DNA of 36,405 nucleotides from Fen-999 sp035654135. GTDB lineage: Bacteria > Pseudomonadota > Gammaproteobacteria > Burkholderiales > Rhodocyclaceae. Location of the stretch: positions 1 to 36,405 of the forward strand of contig DASRXN010000053.1 of the NCBI GenBank assembly GCA_035654135.1. The letters are read 5' to 3'. A program made the position numbers and the translations under genes. Below are positions 15,296 through 23,649 of this stretch, piece after piece; the stretch's first letter is position 1, and the number at the start of each line of letters is the position of its first letter. A model generated the notes under the pieces. The model was not told where the DNA came from and did no database searches. It saw only the letters and a list, made by a program, of their open reading frames with translations.

Positions 15296-17305
15296 ATGCC
15301 GACCCTGTTGCCCATCGATATCCTGCTGATGGCCGCCTGCGCCTGGCTCGCTGTCGGCCTGACCGGCCTGGTGGCGCCTCGCGACATGCGCTTCATCAGC
15401 AAGGTGCTGTTTCCACTCGGAGCGCTGGTCGGCTTCGGCGTCGGCGTGACGGGACTGAGTTTTCTTGGGCAGTCGCCGGAAACCGCCGTTCTCGTCATCG
15501 GCCTGCCGACGCTACCTTTCCACCTGCGCCTCGATGCCCTGACGGCCGTATTCGCGCTCCTCCTGGGATTTGCCTCCGTCGGCATCTCGGTCTATGCCGC
15601 CGGCTATTTCCGGAAGGGCGAGGGTACGGCACCCGGGCTGCTCTGCCTCGAATACCACATCTTTCTCGCCAGCATGCTCATGGTGCTGCTGGCCGACGAC
15701 GCTTACGCTTTCATGGTGGCCTGGGAGAGCATGGCGCTGTCGTCCTTCTTCCTGGTGACGACCGATCACAAGCATGCCGAAATCCGCCGCGCCGGCTACC
15801 TCTACCTGCTGATCGCCCACGTCGGCGCCATCAGCATTCTGCTGTCCTTCGGCGTCATGACTTCAGGCAGCGGCGACTACACTTTCGCCGGCATGCGCGG
15901 TCAGCATCTGTCGCCCTTCTGGGCCTCGGCCGCCTATCTGCTGGCGCTGGTCGGCTTTGGCGCCAAGGCCGGTCTGCTGCCGGTGCATGTCTGGCTGCCG
16001 GAAGCGCACCCGGCGGCGCCGTCGCCGGTGTCGGCAATGATGAGCGGCGTCATGCTCAAGACCGCCATCTACGGCCTGCTGCGCGTCTCCTTCGATCTGG
16101 TCGGCACGCCACTCTGGTGGTGGGGCGTGGTGGCGATGACGGTCGGCCTGGCCACCGCGTTGTTCGGCGTCCTGTACTCGACCGTGCAGTCGGACATGAA
16201 GCGACTGCTGGCCTACTCGTCGATCGAGAACATCGGCCTGCTGGCGGTCGGCATCGGCCTGACGCTTATCTTCCACGCCTTCCGCATGGAGGCGCTGGCG
16301 GCGCTGGCCATGACGGCAGTGCTTTATCACTGCCTGGCGCACGCCGGCTTCAAGAGCCTGCTGTTTCTGTGCACCGGCTCCGTGCTGCATGCGACGAGGG
16401 AGCGTAGCCTCGGCAAACTCGGCGGCCTGATCGGACCGATGCCCTGGGTGGCCTGGCTTGCCCTTGCCGGCGTCATCGCCAGCGCCGGCCTGCCGCCGCT
16501 GTCGGGCTTCGTTTCCGAGTGGCTGCTGCTGCAGGCATTTCTTTTCTCGCCCGGGCTGCCTCATTCCTGGCTGAACATGGTGGTGCCGGTCGCCGCGGCG
16601 GTGATCGCGCTGGTCGCGGCCATGGCCGGCTTCGCCATGGTCAAGTTCTACGGCATCATCTTTCTCGGCCAGATGCGCGAGCCCAACCTCAAAGACGCCC
16701 ATGACGCCGGTCCGTGGGAACGTGTCGGCCTGGTCTGGCTGGCCCTGCTTACGCTGCTGCTCGGCGTGCTGCCATCGACCGTGATCTCCTTCATCGATGC
16801 CGCCACGCGCCAGTTGCTCGGCGCCGGTCTCGCCGACAAGGTGCGCGAACACGGCTGGGCGATGCTGGCGCCGATTTCGCCCGACCGGGCGAGCTACCAG
16901 CCGCTGGTATTTCTCGCCATCATCGCCGCTTCGCTGCTGCTGGGGCGCTGGCTGGTCAAACGTTTCTATCACGGCCGTGTGCGCCGCTCTCCGGCCTGGG
17001 ATTGCGGCTATTTCTTCCAGGGGCCGCGTGCCCAGGACACCGCCGAGGGCTTCTCGCAGCCGATCCGCCGCATCTTCGAGCCGATGTTCCGCATGGAGCG
17101 CCACTTCCCGACCATCCGCGACGAGAAGCCCTATTACTCGGTGAAAGTCGAGGATCATTTCTGGCACTTGCTATACCTGCCGGTGGCGCGGCTGGTCGAG
17201 TGGCTGTCCGGCCTGATCGTGCGGGTGCAGGGCGGCCGCATCGCCATCTACCTGCTCTACAGTTTCATCACGCTGATCATCCTGCTGCTGGTGGCCAGGC
17301 CATGA
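15296..17305 (+). CDS. HyfB-like proton-pumping (Mrp/NuoL-M family) subunit of an Ehr-type complex
   Basis: This 669-residue membrane protein has about 16 helices and belongs to the antiporter-like family that pumps H+ or Na+ in complex I, hydrogenase-4 and formate hydrogenlyase. Family marks are GAKAGLLPVHVWLPEAHPAA (from about 221) and DMKRLLAYSSIENIG (about 300), with the Lys and His residues of the proton path. The C-terminal tail beyond the pump core is typical of HyfB/HycC. It follows the second SulP gene by 29 bp without a clear ribosome site, and its stop overlaps the next start (ATGA). Five complex subunits follow in order. Confidence 0.92.
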   Translation: MPTLLPIDILLMAACAWLAVGLTGLVAPRDMRFISKVLFPLGALVGFGVGVTGLSFLGQSPETAVLVIGLPTLPFHLRLDALTAVFALLLGFASVGISVYAAGYFRKGEGTAPGLLCLEYHIFLASMLMVLLADDAYAFMVAWESMALSSFFLVTTDHKHAEIRRAGYLYLLIAHVGAISILLSFGVMTSGSGDYTFAGMRGQHLSPFWASAAYLLALVGFGAKAGLLPVHVWLPEAHPAAPSPVSAMMSGVMLKTAIYGLLRVSFDLVGTPLWWWGVVAMTVGLATALFGVLYSTVQSDMKRLLAYSSIENIGLLAVGIGLTLIFHAFRMEALAALAMTAVLYHCLAHAGFKSLLFLCTGSVLHATRERSLGKLGGLIGPMPWVAWLALAGVIASAGLPPLSGFVSEWLLLQAFLFSPGLPHSWLNMVVPVAAAVIALVAAMAGFAMVKFYGIIFLGQMREPNLKDAHDAGPWERVGLVWLALLTLLLGVLPSTVISFIDAATRQLLGAGLADKVREHGWAMLAPISPDRASYQPLVFLAIIAASLLLGRWLVKRFYHGRVRRSPAWDCGYFFQGPRAQDTAEGFSQPIRRIFEPMFRMERHFPTIRDEKPYYSVKVEDHFWHLLYLPVARLVEWLSGLIVRVQGGRIAIYLLYSFITLIILLLVARP

Positions 17306-18255
17306 ACATCGCCGGACTCCTCGGTCAGTTGTTTGCCATCCTGTTTGCGCTGCTGCTGGCGCCGCTGCTGACCGGCTGGGTGAACCAGTGCCGCGCCTGG
17401 CTGCAGAGCCGCACGGCGCCACCGCTCCTGCAGCCCTATTACATGCTGCACAAGCTGTTCCACAAGGACGTGGTACTGGCCGACGGCGCCTCGTCGCTGT
17501 TCCGTGCGGCGCCTTTCGTGGTGTTCGGCTGCATGGTGCTCGCCTGCGCCATCATCCCCAGCCTGTCTACCGACCTGCCGTTCGCACCGGCGGCGGACAC
17601 CATCGCCCTGGTCGGCGTCTTTGGTCTGGCGCGCATCTTCATCTCGCTGGCGGCCATGGACATCGGCACCTCGTTCGGCAGCCTTGGCGGCCGGCGCGAA
17701 ATGCTGGTTGGTTTCCTCGCCGAGCCGGCCCTGCTGATGGTGATCTTCACCACGGCGATGATTTCGCAGTCGACTTCGGTGGCCACCATCGTCGAAACCC
17801 TGGCGCACCGCGAGTCCATGATCTATCCGAGCCTGGCCTTCGCCGGCATCGCCTTCTCGATGGTGTCGCTGGCCGAGAACGCCCGGGTACCGGTCGACAA
17901 CCCGGCCACTCACCTCGAACTGACCATGATCCACGAGGCCATGATCCTCGAATATTCCGGCCGCCACCTGGCGCTGATCGAATGGGCGGCCAGCCTCAAG
18001 CTCTATGCCTATTCCTGTCTCGGCCTGGCACTGTTTTTCCCCTGGGGTATCGCCGCCGGCGACAGCTTCCTCGGCCTGGTCGGCGCGATTCCCGTGCTGT
18101 TGGTGAAACTGGCCATTGGCGGCTTCCTGCTGGCGCTGATCGAAACGGTCAACGCCAAGATGCGCATCTTCCGCGCGCCGGAATTCCTCGGCACCGCCTT
18201 CCTGCTGGCGGTGCTCGGCCTGCTGGTCAGGCTGCTGCTGGAAACTCGCGTATGA
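17302..18255 (+). CDS. HyfC-like (NuoH family) membrane anchor subunit
   Basis: The 317-residue protein is the NuoH/HyfC/HycD-type membrane subunit that joins the soluble redox arm to the pump modules. It has about eight helices. The family motif with acidic and Arg residues at the quinone/coupling region is present as AENARVPVDNPATHLELTMI, followed by HEAMILEYSG. The ATG at 17302 overlaps the HyfB-like stop, and its own stop overlaps the HyfE-like start (both ATGA). Length is normal for the family. The retained coupling residues argue for a working ion-translocating complex rather than a decayed one. Confidence 0.92.
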   Translation: MNIAGLLGQLFAILFALLLAPLLTGWVNQCRAWLQSRTAPPLLQPYYMLHKLFHKDVVLADGASSLFRAAPFVVFGCMVLACAIIPSLSTDLPFAPAADTIALVGVFGLARIFISLAAMDIGTSFGSLGGRREMLVGFLAEPALLMVIFTTAMISQSTSVATIVETLAHRESMIYPSLAFAGIAFSMVSLAENARVPVDNPATHLELTMIHEAMILEYSGRHLALIEWAASLKLYAYSCLGLALFFPWGIAAGDSFLGLVGAIPVLLVKLAIGGFLLALIETVNAKMRIFRAPEFLGTAFLLAVLGLLVRLLLETRV

Positions 18256-18920
18256 ACGCCGCGGTGCCCTTGTCGGCGCAACTCATCAACCTTTGCGCCT
18301 CGGTGATCCTGCTGCTGGCCTTTGGCATGCTCGCGCAGCGGCGGGTAATGCCGCTGATCAACCTGTTCGGCCTTCAGGGGCTGGTGCTCTGCCTGTCCAC
18401 CGTGGTGGTGGCGGTGACCACTCATCAGAGCCATCTCTACTGGTCGGCCGGCCTGACGCTGCTGCTCAAGGCCCTGCTGCTGCCCTGGATTCTGCACCGG
18501 TTGGTGCGGCGTCTCTACGTCAAGTGGGACGTCGAGTCGCTGGTCAATGTGCCGACCACCATGCTGGTCGGCGTGGTGCTGGTGATCATCGCCTTCAACG
18601 TCGCCCAGCCCATTTCGCTGCTGTCCCACACCATCAGCCGCGGCACGCTGGGCATCGCCCTGGCGGTGGTGATGCTTGCTTTCCTGATGATGATCACCCG
18701 CACCAAGGCGATTCCGCAGGTGGTCGGCTTCCTGGCCATGGAAAACGGCCTCTTCCTCGCCGCCACCAGCGCCACCTACGGCATGCCGATGGTGGTCGAA
18801 CTGGGCATTGCGCTCGACGTACTGGTCGGCGTCATCATCCTCGGCGTCTTCTTCTTCCAGATCCGCGACCAGTTCGACAGCCTGGACATTCACCACATGG
18901 AACGGCTGAAAGACAACTGA
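18252..18920 (+). CDS. HyfE-like (extended NuoK family) membrane subunit
   Basis: The 222-residue protein has about six or seven helices and matches HyfE, a membrane subunit found in hydrogenase-4-type complexes whose second half resembles NuoK. The NuoK-like part includes KAIPQVVGFLAMENGLFLAA, with a membrane Glu (MENG) expected in the proton path. It begins by ATGA overlap with the HyfC-like gene and ends with TGATG overlap into the HyfF-like gene. There is no sign of truncation. Confidence 0.9.
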   Translation: MNAAVPLSAQLINLCASVILLLAFGMLAQRRVMPLINLFGLQGLVLCLSTVVVAVTTHQSHLYWSAGLTLLLKALLLPWILHRLVRRLYVKWDVESLVNVPTTMLVGVVLVIIAFNVAQPISLLSHTISRGTLGIALAVVMLAFLMMITRTKAIPQVVGFLAMENGLFLAATSATYGMPMVVELGIALDVLVGVIILGVFFFQIRDQFDSLDIHHMERLKDN

Positions 18921-20377
18921 TGAATCTCGACCTGTTCGTCGTCCTGCTTGCCATACCCCTCGTCAGCGGCGCGCTGCTGACGGTGTTCGGCGAGCGTGCC
19001 TGGGCGCCCAACCTCAACATCATCGCCAGCGGCGGCACCTTCCTCGCATCGGTCCTGCTGACCGCCGAGATCGTCGCCAGCGGGCCGCGCTTCGCCTTCG
19101 GAGATCAGTTCTTCATCGATTCGATGAACGTCTTCTTCGTGACGCTGACAGCTTTCGTCGGCTTGACCACCAGTATTTTCTCCGGCCCCTACATGAAGAA
19201 CGAGCATGAGCACGGCCGGCTCAGCGTGCCGCGCCTGCGTCTCTACAAGAGCATGTTCCAGCTCTTCATGTTCACCATGCTGGTGGCGCTGACCACCAAC
19301 AACCTGGGCATCCTCTGGGTGGCGATGGAGGCGGCGACGCTGACCACCGTGCTGTTGGTCTCGCTCTACCGGACACCGGCCAGCCTGGAGGCAGCCTGGA
19401 AATACTTCATCCTCTGCGGCGTCGGCATTGCCCAGGCGCTGTTCGGCACCATCCTGCTCTACTTCGCGGCCGAGCGCGTGCTCGGCGAGACCGGCAACGC
19501 GCTGTTGTGGACGCATTTGGTTGATGTCAAGGGCCAGCTGGAGCCGGCCATCATGGCCCTGTCCTTTATCTTCCTGCTGGTCGGCTACGGCACCAAGGTT
19601 GGCCTGGCGCCGCTGCACAACTGGCTCCCCGACGCCCACGCCGAAGGGCCGACACCCGTCTCGGCGGTGCTCTCGGGCCTGCTGCTCAACGTCGCCCTCT
19701 ACGCCATCCTGCGTTGCAAAGTGCTGGCCGACGGCGCTATCCACAGCGATTTCGCCGGCAACCTGATGATGGGCTTCGGCCTGCTTACCCTGCTGATGGC
19801 CGCCTTCTTCCTCGGCCGGCAGAAGGATGTCAAGCGCATGTTCGCCTACTCGTCGATCGAACACATGGGCCTGATCACCTTCGCCTTCGGCATGGGCGGT
19901 GCGGTGGCCAACTTCGCCGGCCTGTTGCACATGACCATGCATTCGCTGACCAAGTCGGCCATTTTCTTCGCCGTCGGCCACGCCACCCAGAAGACCGGCA
20001 CCCAACTGATGGAGAACATCCGCGGCCTGATCCGCATCAACCCGGTCATCGGCTGGGGGCTGATGCTCGGCACGCTGGCCATTCTCGGCATGCCGCCCTT
20101 CGGCGTCTTCGCCAGCGAGTTCATGATCCTTACCCATGCCATGAAGCATTACCCATGGGCGACGCCGGTACTGTTGCTGGCACTCGGCGTGGCCTTCGCC
20201 TCCATCTTCGGCAAGGTGCAGCCGATGGTGTTTGGCGAGACGCACGCGAAGCCGTTGCCGCACGCGCCTGCCATCACGCCGGTGTTCCTGCATCTCGCCC
20301 TGGTGCTGATGCTGGGCCTCTACATTCCACCCTACCTGACGCGCTGGTTCCACGAGGCCGCGCGCATGCTGGGCTGA
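18920..20377 (+). CDS. HyfF-like proton-pumping (NuoN/L-M family) subunit
   Basis: This 485-residue membrane protein is the second antiporter-like pump of the complex. It has about 14 helices with the family marks GTKVGLAPLHNWLPDAHAEG (from about 223) and KDVKRMFAYSSIEHMG (about 303). The ATG at 18920 shares its A with the preceding stop. Having two separate pump subunits (HyfB-like and HyfF-like) is characteristic of hydrogenase-4-type rather than hydrogenase-3-type (Hyc) membrane arms. HyfD is absent from the set. Confidence 0.92.
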   Translation: MNLDLFVVLLAIPLVSGALLTVFGERAWAPNLNIIASGGTFLASVLLTAEIVASGPRFAFGDQFFIDSMNVFFVTLTAFVGLTTSIFSGPYMKNEHEHGRLSVPRLRLYKSMFQLFMFTMLVALTTNNLGILWVAMEAATLTTVLLVSLYRTPASLEAAWKYFILCGVGIAQALFGTILLYFAAERVLGETGNALLWTHLVDVKGQLEPAIMALSFIFLLVGYGTKVGLAPLHNWLPDAHAEGPTPVSAVLSGLLLNVALYAILRCKVLADGAIHSDFAGNLMMGFGLLTLLMAAFFLGRQKDVKRMFAYSSIEHMGLITFAFGMGGAVANFAGLLHMTMHSLTKSAIFFAVGHATQKTGTQLMENIRGLIRINPVIGWGLMLGTLAILGMPPFGVFASEFMILTHAMKHYPWATPVLLLALGVAFASIFGKVQPMVFGETHAKPLPHAPAITPVFLHLALVLMLGLYIPPYLTRWFHEAARMLG

Positions 20378-20383
20378 ACCATC

Positions 20384-21955
20384 ATGCTCTTCCACGCTGA
20401 ACCGATTGAATTTACTGCTCAGCCCGGTACGGGTGCGCCGGTGTGGCACGGCCGCGCGGCGGATGGCGAGGATCTGCTTCGCTTCGCCATTTCGGTCCAT
20501 CGCCACGATGGCCGCATCGCGGCGATCTGGGGCGAGGATCGCCGTCAGTCGGGCGCGGGCTACCGGCTGCATTGCGTGTTCGGGCTCAATGAGGGCCATG
20601 CCTGGGTCAGCCTCGACCTGCCTGCTGAAGATCCGGCCTATCCTGATCTCTCGGGCATCTTTGCCGCCGCCAACCGCATGCAGCGGGCGACCCGCGACAT
20701 GGTCGGCATTGCCACCGACGGTGGCGATCAGCGGCCCTGGCTGCGCCACGGCGCCTGGCCGGCGGACTGGTATCCGCTGCGCCACGATTCGGTGCACGAG
20801 GTGGGTGTCGGCGTCGGCTTCCCGAACCTGCCCAGCGACTACGAGTTCGTCCAGGTCGGCGGCGAGGGTGCGCACGAGATCCCTGTCGGCCCGATCCACG
20901 CCGGCATTATCGAACCCGGCCATTTCCGCTTTTCAGTCATCGGCGAAAAGGTGCTGCGTCTCGAGCAGCGCCTCGGCTATCAGCACAAGGGTGTCGAGCA
21001 CCGCTTCATCTGCAAGGATTTGGTCGTTGGCAGCAAGCTGGCTGGACGCATTTCCGGCGATTCCACCTGCGCTTATGCTTGGGCCTATGCCACGGCCGCC
21101 GAAGCGGCCTGTGGCGTCACGCCGCCGCCGCGAGCGCTGCTGCTGCGCGCGCTGATGCTCGAGCGGGAGCGGATAGCCAACCATCTCGGCGATCTCGGCA
21201 TGCTGGGCAACGATGCCGCTTTCGGCTTCGGCTTGACGCAGTTCTTCCGGCTCAAGGAAGACTGGGTGCGTTTGAACGCGCAACTGTTCGGCCATCGCTT
21301 CATGATGGACCGCATCGTCCCTGGCGGCGTCATGCTCGACCTCGACCCGCCGGCGCTGCGCCTGATCGTCGAACAGTGCGACGTCATCGGCCGCGAGGTG
21401 AAGGCGCTGCGTGCCATCTACGACGAACATCCAGGCCTGCAAGACCGCTTCCTGACCACCGGCATCATCGACGCCGATCTGGCGCGCGAACTGTCGCTGA
21501 CCGGCATGGCGGCGCGAGCCACGGGCATGATTTTCGACGGCCGTTGCTACCGGCAGGGCTACACGCCGCCGGCGCCCTACGCGACACTGGGCGTACGTCC
21601 AGCCACCGACGAGCGCGGCGACGTGGCGGCGCGCGTGGCCGTGCGCTTCGACGAGATCTTCGAATCGCTGCGCTTGCTGCGCGAAATTGCGGTTGGTTTG
21701 CCCGACGGCGACATTCGCGCCGAACTGGCGCCCGTACCGGGTGGCAGCGGCCTCGGTGTCATCGAAGGCTGGCGCGGCGAAGTGATCGTCGGTCTGCAAC
21801 TCGACGGCGAGGGGCGCATCGCCCGCGCCCATCCGCACGATCCATCCTGGCAGATCTGGCCGGCACTGGAGCATGCGGTGCTGAAGGATATCGTCCCCGA
21901 CTTCCCGCTCATCAACAAGTCGTTCAATCTTTCCTACAGCGGAGCAGATCTATGA
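20384..21955 (+). CDS. HyfG-like (NuoC-NuoD fusion) subunit without nickel ligands
   Basis: The 523-residue protein joins a NuoC-like domain (about 1-150) to a hydrogenase large-subunit/NuoD-like domain (about 165-523). In true group 4 hydrogenases the first nickel motif reads C-G-I-C; here the same place reads RISGDS (222-227), with Ser224 and Ser227 in place of both cysteines. The second motif, DPCxxC near the C-terminus, is also missing; the protein ends DFPLINKSFNLSYSG and then ADL. Sequence around both sites is otherwise well kept (HKGVEHR, LERERIANHLGDLG), so this is a replaced site rather than decay. It cannot make or use H2 as [NiFe] enzymes do. It overlaps the next gene by ATGA. Confidence 0.93.
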   Translation: MLFHAEPIEFTAQPGTGAPVWHGRAADGEDLLRFAISVHRHDGRIAAIWGEDRRQSGAGYRLHCVFGLNEGHAWVSLDLPAEDPAYPDLSGIFAAANRMQRATRDMVGIATDGGDQRPWLRHGAWPADWYPLRHDSVHEVGVGVGFPNLPSDYEFVQVGGEGAHEIPVGPIHAGIIEPGHFRFSVIGEKVLRLEQRLGYQHKGVEHRFICKDLVVGSKLAGRISGDSTCAYAWAYATAAEAACGVTPPPRALLLRALMLERERIANHLGDLGMLGNDAAFGFGLTQFFRLKEDWVRLNAQLFGHRFMMDRIVPGGVMLDLDPPALRLIVEQCDVIGREVKALRAIYDEHPGLQDRFLTTGIIDADLARELSLTGMAARATGMIFDGRCYRQGYTPPAPYATLGVRPATDERGDVAARVAVRFDEIFESLRLLREIAVGLPDGDIRAELAPVPGGSGLGVIEGWRGEVIVGLQLDGEGRIARAHPHDPSWQIWPALEHAVLKDIVPDFPLINKSFNLSYSGADL

Positions 21956-22473
21956 TCCCTCTGCTCAAACGCATCCTCCGCACCGGCATCCTCACCGAGC
22001 CGCCAACTGTCGCCGACATCGGTCCGCAACCCGAGATCGAGCGGCTGAACGACGAGATCCTCGGCATCCTCGGCCGGGCGCTGACCATCCGCGAAGTCGA
22101 TGCCGGCTCCTGCAACGGCTGCGAGCTCGAAATCCACGCGCTCAACAACGCCTACTACAACCTCGAAGGGCGCGGCATCAAGTTCGTCGCCAGCCCGCGC
22201 CACGCCGACATGCTGCTGGTCACCGGTCCGGTGACCAAGAACATGGAAAACGCGCTGCGCATCGCCTACGATTGCGCGCCCGATCCCAAGCTGGTTGTCG
22301 CCGTCGGCGACTGCGGTTGTGGCTGCGGCGAGACCGGCCAGTTGTTCGGCGAGAACTACGCCACCTGCGGCGCGGTCGAGAACGTCGTCGCCGTCGATGT
22401 GCGCGTGCCCGGCTGCCCGCCGACCCCTCTGGCGCTGATGCAGGGCATCCTCACCGCCGTCAAGCGCCGCTAG
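21952..22473 (+). CDS. HyfI-like (NuoB family) iron-sulfur subunit
   Basis: The 173-residue protein is the NuoB/HycG/HyfI-type subunit that holds the last iron-sulfur cluster (N2 type). All four expected cysteines can be picked out: Cys54 and Cys57 (SCNGCE), one of Cys121/123/125 (GDCGCGCG) and Cys155 (VPGCPPTP). It therefore still carries a redox centre although its HyfG-like partner has no nickel site. It is the last gene of the operon, with a hairpin just after the stop. No HyfA- or HyfH-like ferredoxin subunit is present to feed electrons to it. Confidence 0.93.
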   Translation: MIPLLKRILRTGILTEPPTVADIGPQPEIERLNDEILGILGRALTIREVDAGSCNGCELEIHALNNAYYNLEGRGIKFVASPRHADMLLVTGPVTKNMENALRIAYDCAPDPKLVVAVGDCGCGCGETGQLFGENYATCGAVENVVAVDVRVPGCPPTPLALMQGILTAVKRR

Positions 22474-22480
22474 TTCTGCA

Positions 22481-22496
22481 TGGCGGCGCACCGCCA
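22481..22496. terminator. Hairpin between convergent HyfI-like and bactofilin genes
   Basis: TGGCGG (22481-22486) and CCGCCA (22491-22496) form a perfect 6-bp stem with a CGCA loop in the 33-bp gap between two convergent genes. It could end transcription from both sides, but no T-run follows on either strand, so it is not a standard intrinsic terminator. Confidence 0.45.
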
Positions 22497-22506
22497 CGGC
22501 TGACTC

Positions 22507-23529
22507 TTACTGAGTTGTCCCGCCGGTCGCCAGCGGGATGAAGCTGATCCAGTTGCCGCTTTCGATGGTTGTTGGGGACACTTTGCGGCCCTGGTAGAAA
22601 ATCTCGACGTCCCGCCCCTGGATGACCTGCACCATTTCGTTTTCTGCAATCGCAATCCGTTTTCTTGCCCCTTGCGACAGATCGATACGCGTGCCATCGG
22701 CTGGATCATTGCGCCGCTTCTTGAGCAGGACGGATGGCTCTTTGGTGTTCACAAAGAAGACGCCTGCCGGCTTGTCCGGATCCGTCCCTTGCACCGTCAC
22801 CACCTTGTTCGATTCCGCATTGCGCTGATCCACGGGGGGTATTGGCGCGGCACTGGCCGCCGGGGCGACCGGCGGTGCCTCGACCTTCGTGGGCTCCGGT
22901 GGCGCCACCGGTGCATTCTTCGTGGAAGAATCCGGCTTGGGCGCGACGGCAACTTCGGCGGGCGCGATTGCCCTCGGCATGCGGCCGATCCACACGACGA
23001 CGCCAAAGGCGGCAACCAGCGCCGCGGCGATGCCGAGCTTGCGTCCGTTTCGGAATCGGTCCGTCGAGCGTCGGTCGTGTGCGTGCGGTCCGTCGAGCTC
23101 CTTTACCGCCGGCGAGTCCGGTGCCGCAATGCGACGCTCCAGCCTGGGGCGTTCATTGTCCGATGAGGCTGTCGGAATCAACGATCCGTCGATGCTTGCC
23201 CCGACCTGAATGGAGAGCTGCCGGTAGCAGGTATCGCCGACGACAGAAGCACCCTCATGAATTTCGACCGAATCCGATGCATGCAGGGGACCATGAACTA
23301 GGCCGCCGACGACGATGTTTGGGGCCTTGATCGCCCCGGTGACGCTTCCCGCGCCATGCACGACAGTCGTGCCGCGGGAATCGCTGTCGCATGCGATGTC
23401 GCCGACGATGTTGCCCTGAACGCGCAGGTAACCCGAGAAAGCGATGTTGCCCCTGACGCAGGTGCCGGGACCGATGATTGTAACGGCACTGCTTTCCGAG
23501 CCATTCTCGCGGCGATTATTCGAAAACAC
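22507..23529 (-). CDS. Bactofilin fused to a membrane segment and a RodZ-tail-like domain
   Basis: The 340-residue protein starts at a GTG (23529) behind AAGGAG. Residues 15-120 form a bactofilin domain, a beta-helix with the repeating V-x-G-x-I pattern (GNIAFSGYLRVQGNIVGDI; GSVTGAIKAPNIVVGG). Then come a charged linker, one membrane helix (165-181), a Pro/Ala-rich linker (189-235) and a C-terminal beta domain (240-335). That domain's end, VQVIQGRDVEIFYQGRKV, resembles the tail of RodZ (DUF4115), the bacterial cell-shape protein. Bactofilins normally lack membrane helices of this kind. A role in tethering a cytoskeletal polymer to the periplasm or cell wall is inferred. It diverges from the hybrid kinase gene. 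Confidence 0.82.
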   Translation of the reverse strand: MFSNNRRENGSESSAVTIIGPGTCVRGNIAFSGYLRVQGNIVGDIACDSDSRGTTVVHGAGSVTGAIKAPNIVVGGLVHGPLHASDSVEIHEGASVVGDTCYRQLSIQVGASIDGSLIPTASSDNERPRLERRIAAPDSPAVKELDGPHAHDRRSTDRFRNGRKLGIAAALVAAFGVVVWIGRMPRAIAPAEVAVAPKPDSSTKNAPVAPPEPTKVEAPPVAPAASAAPIPPVDQRNAESNKVVTVQGTDPDKPAGVFFVNTKEPSVLLKKRRNDPADGTRIDLSQGARKRIAIAENEMVQVIQGRDVEIFYQGRKVSPTTIESGNWISFIPLATGGTTQ

Positions 23530-23649
23530 GGGGCTTGCTCCTTATTCACGAATTTGAGCCCATTATGACATTCCAACCCGGCGACGAAAATCCGGTATGC
23601 TGAAAGTAATAGTCATCGCCATCACGTTCACCATGATCTCACGAGCGAA

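Noticed and set aside
15296..17305. DabB/MpsA assignment for the HyfB-like gene
   Set aside because: No DabA (DUF2309) gene lies nearby, the protein is longer than DabB, and it is followed by HyfC, E, F, G and I-like genes in order.
18890..20923. Long minus-strand frame (677 residues) opposite the HyfF-like and HyfG-like genes
   Set aside because: Low-complexity Gln/His/Asp-rich antisense shadow of clearly homologous genes.
20384..21955. Annotation as an active [NiFe] hydrogenase large subunit or HypE-like protein
   Set aside because: Both nickel-binding Cys pairs are missing and no HypE features are present; it is a NuoC-NuoD-type protein without a nickel site.
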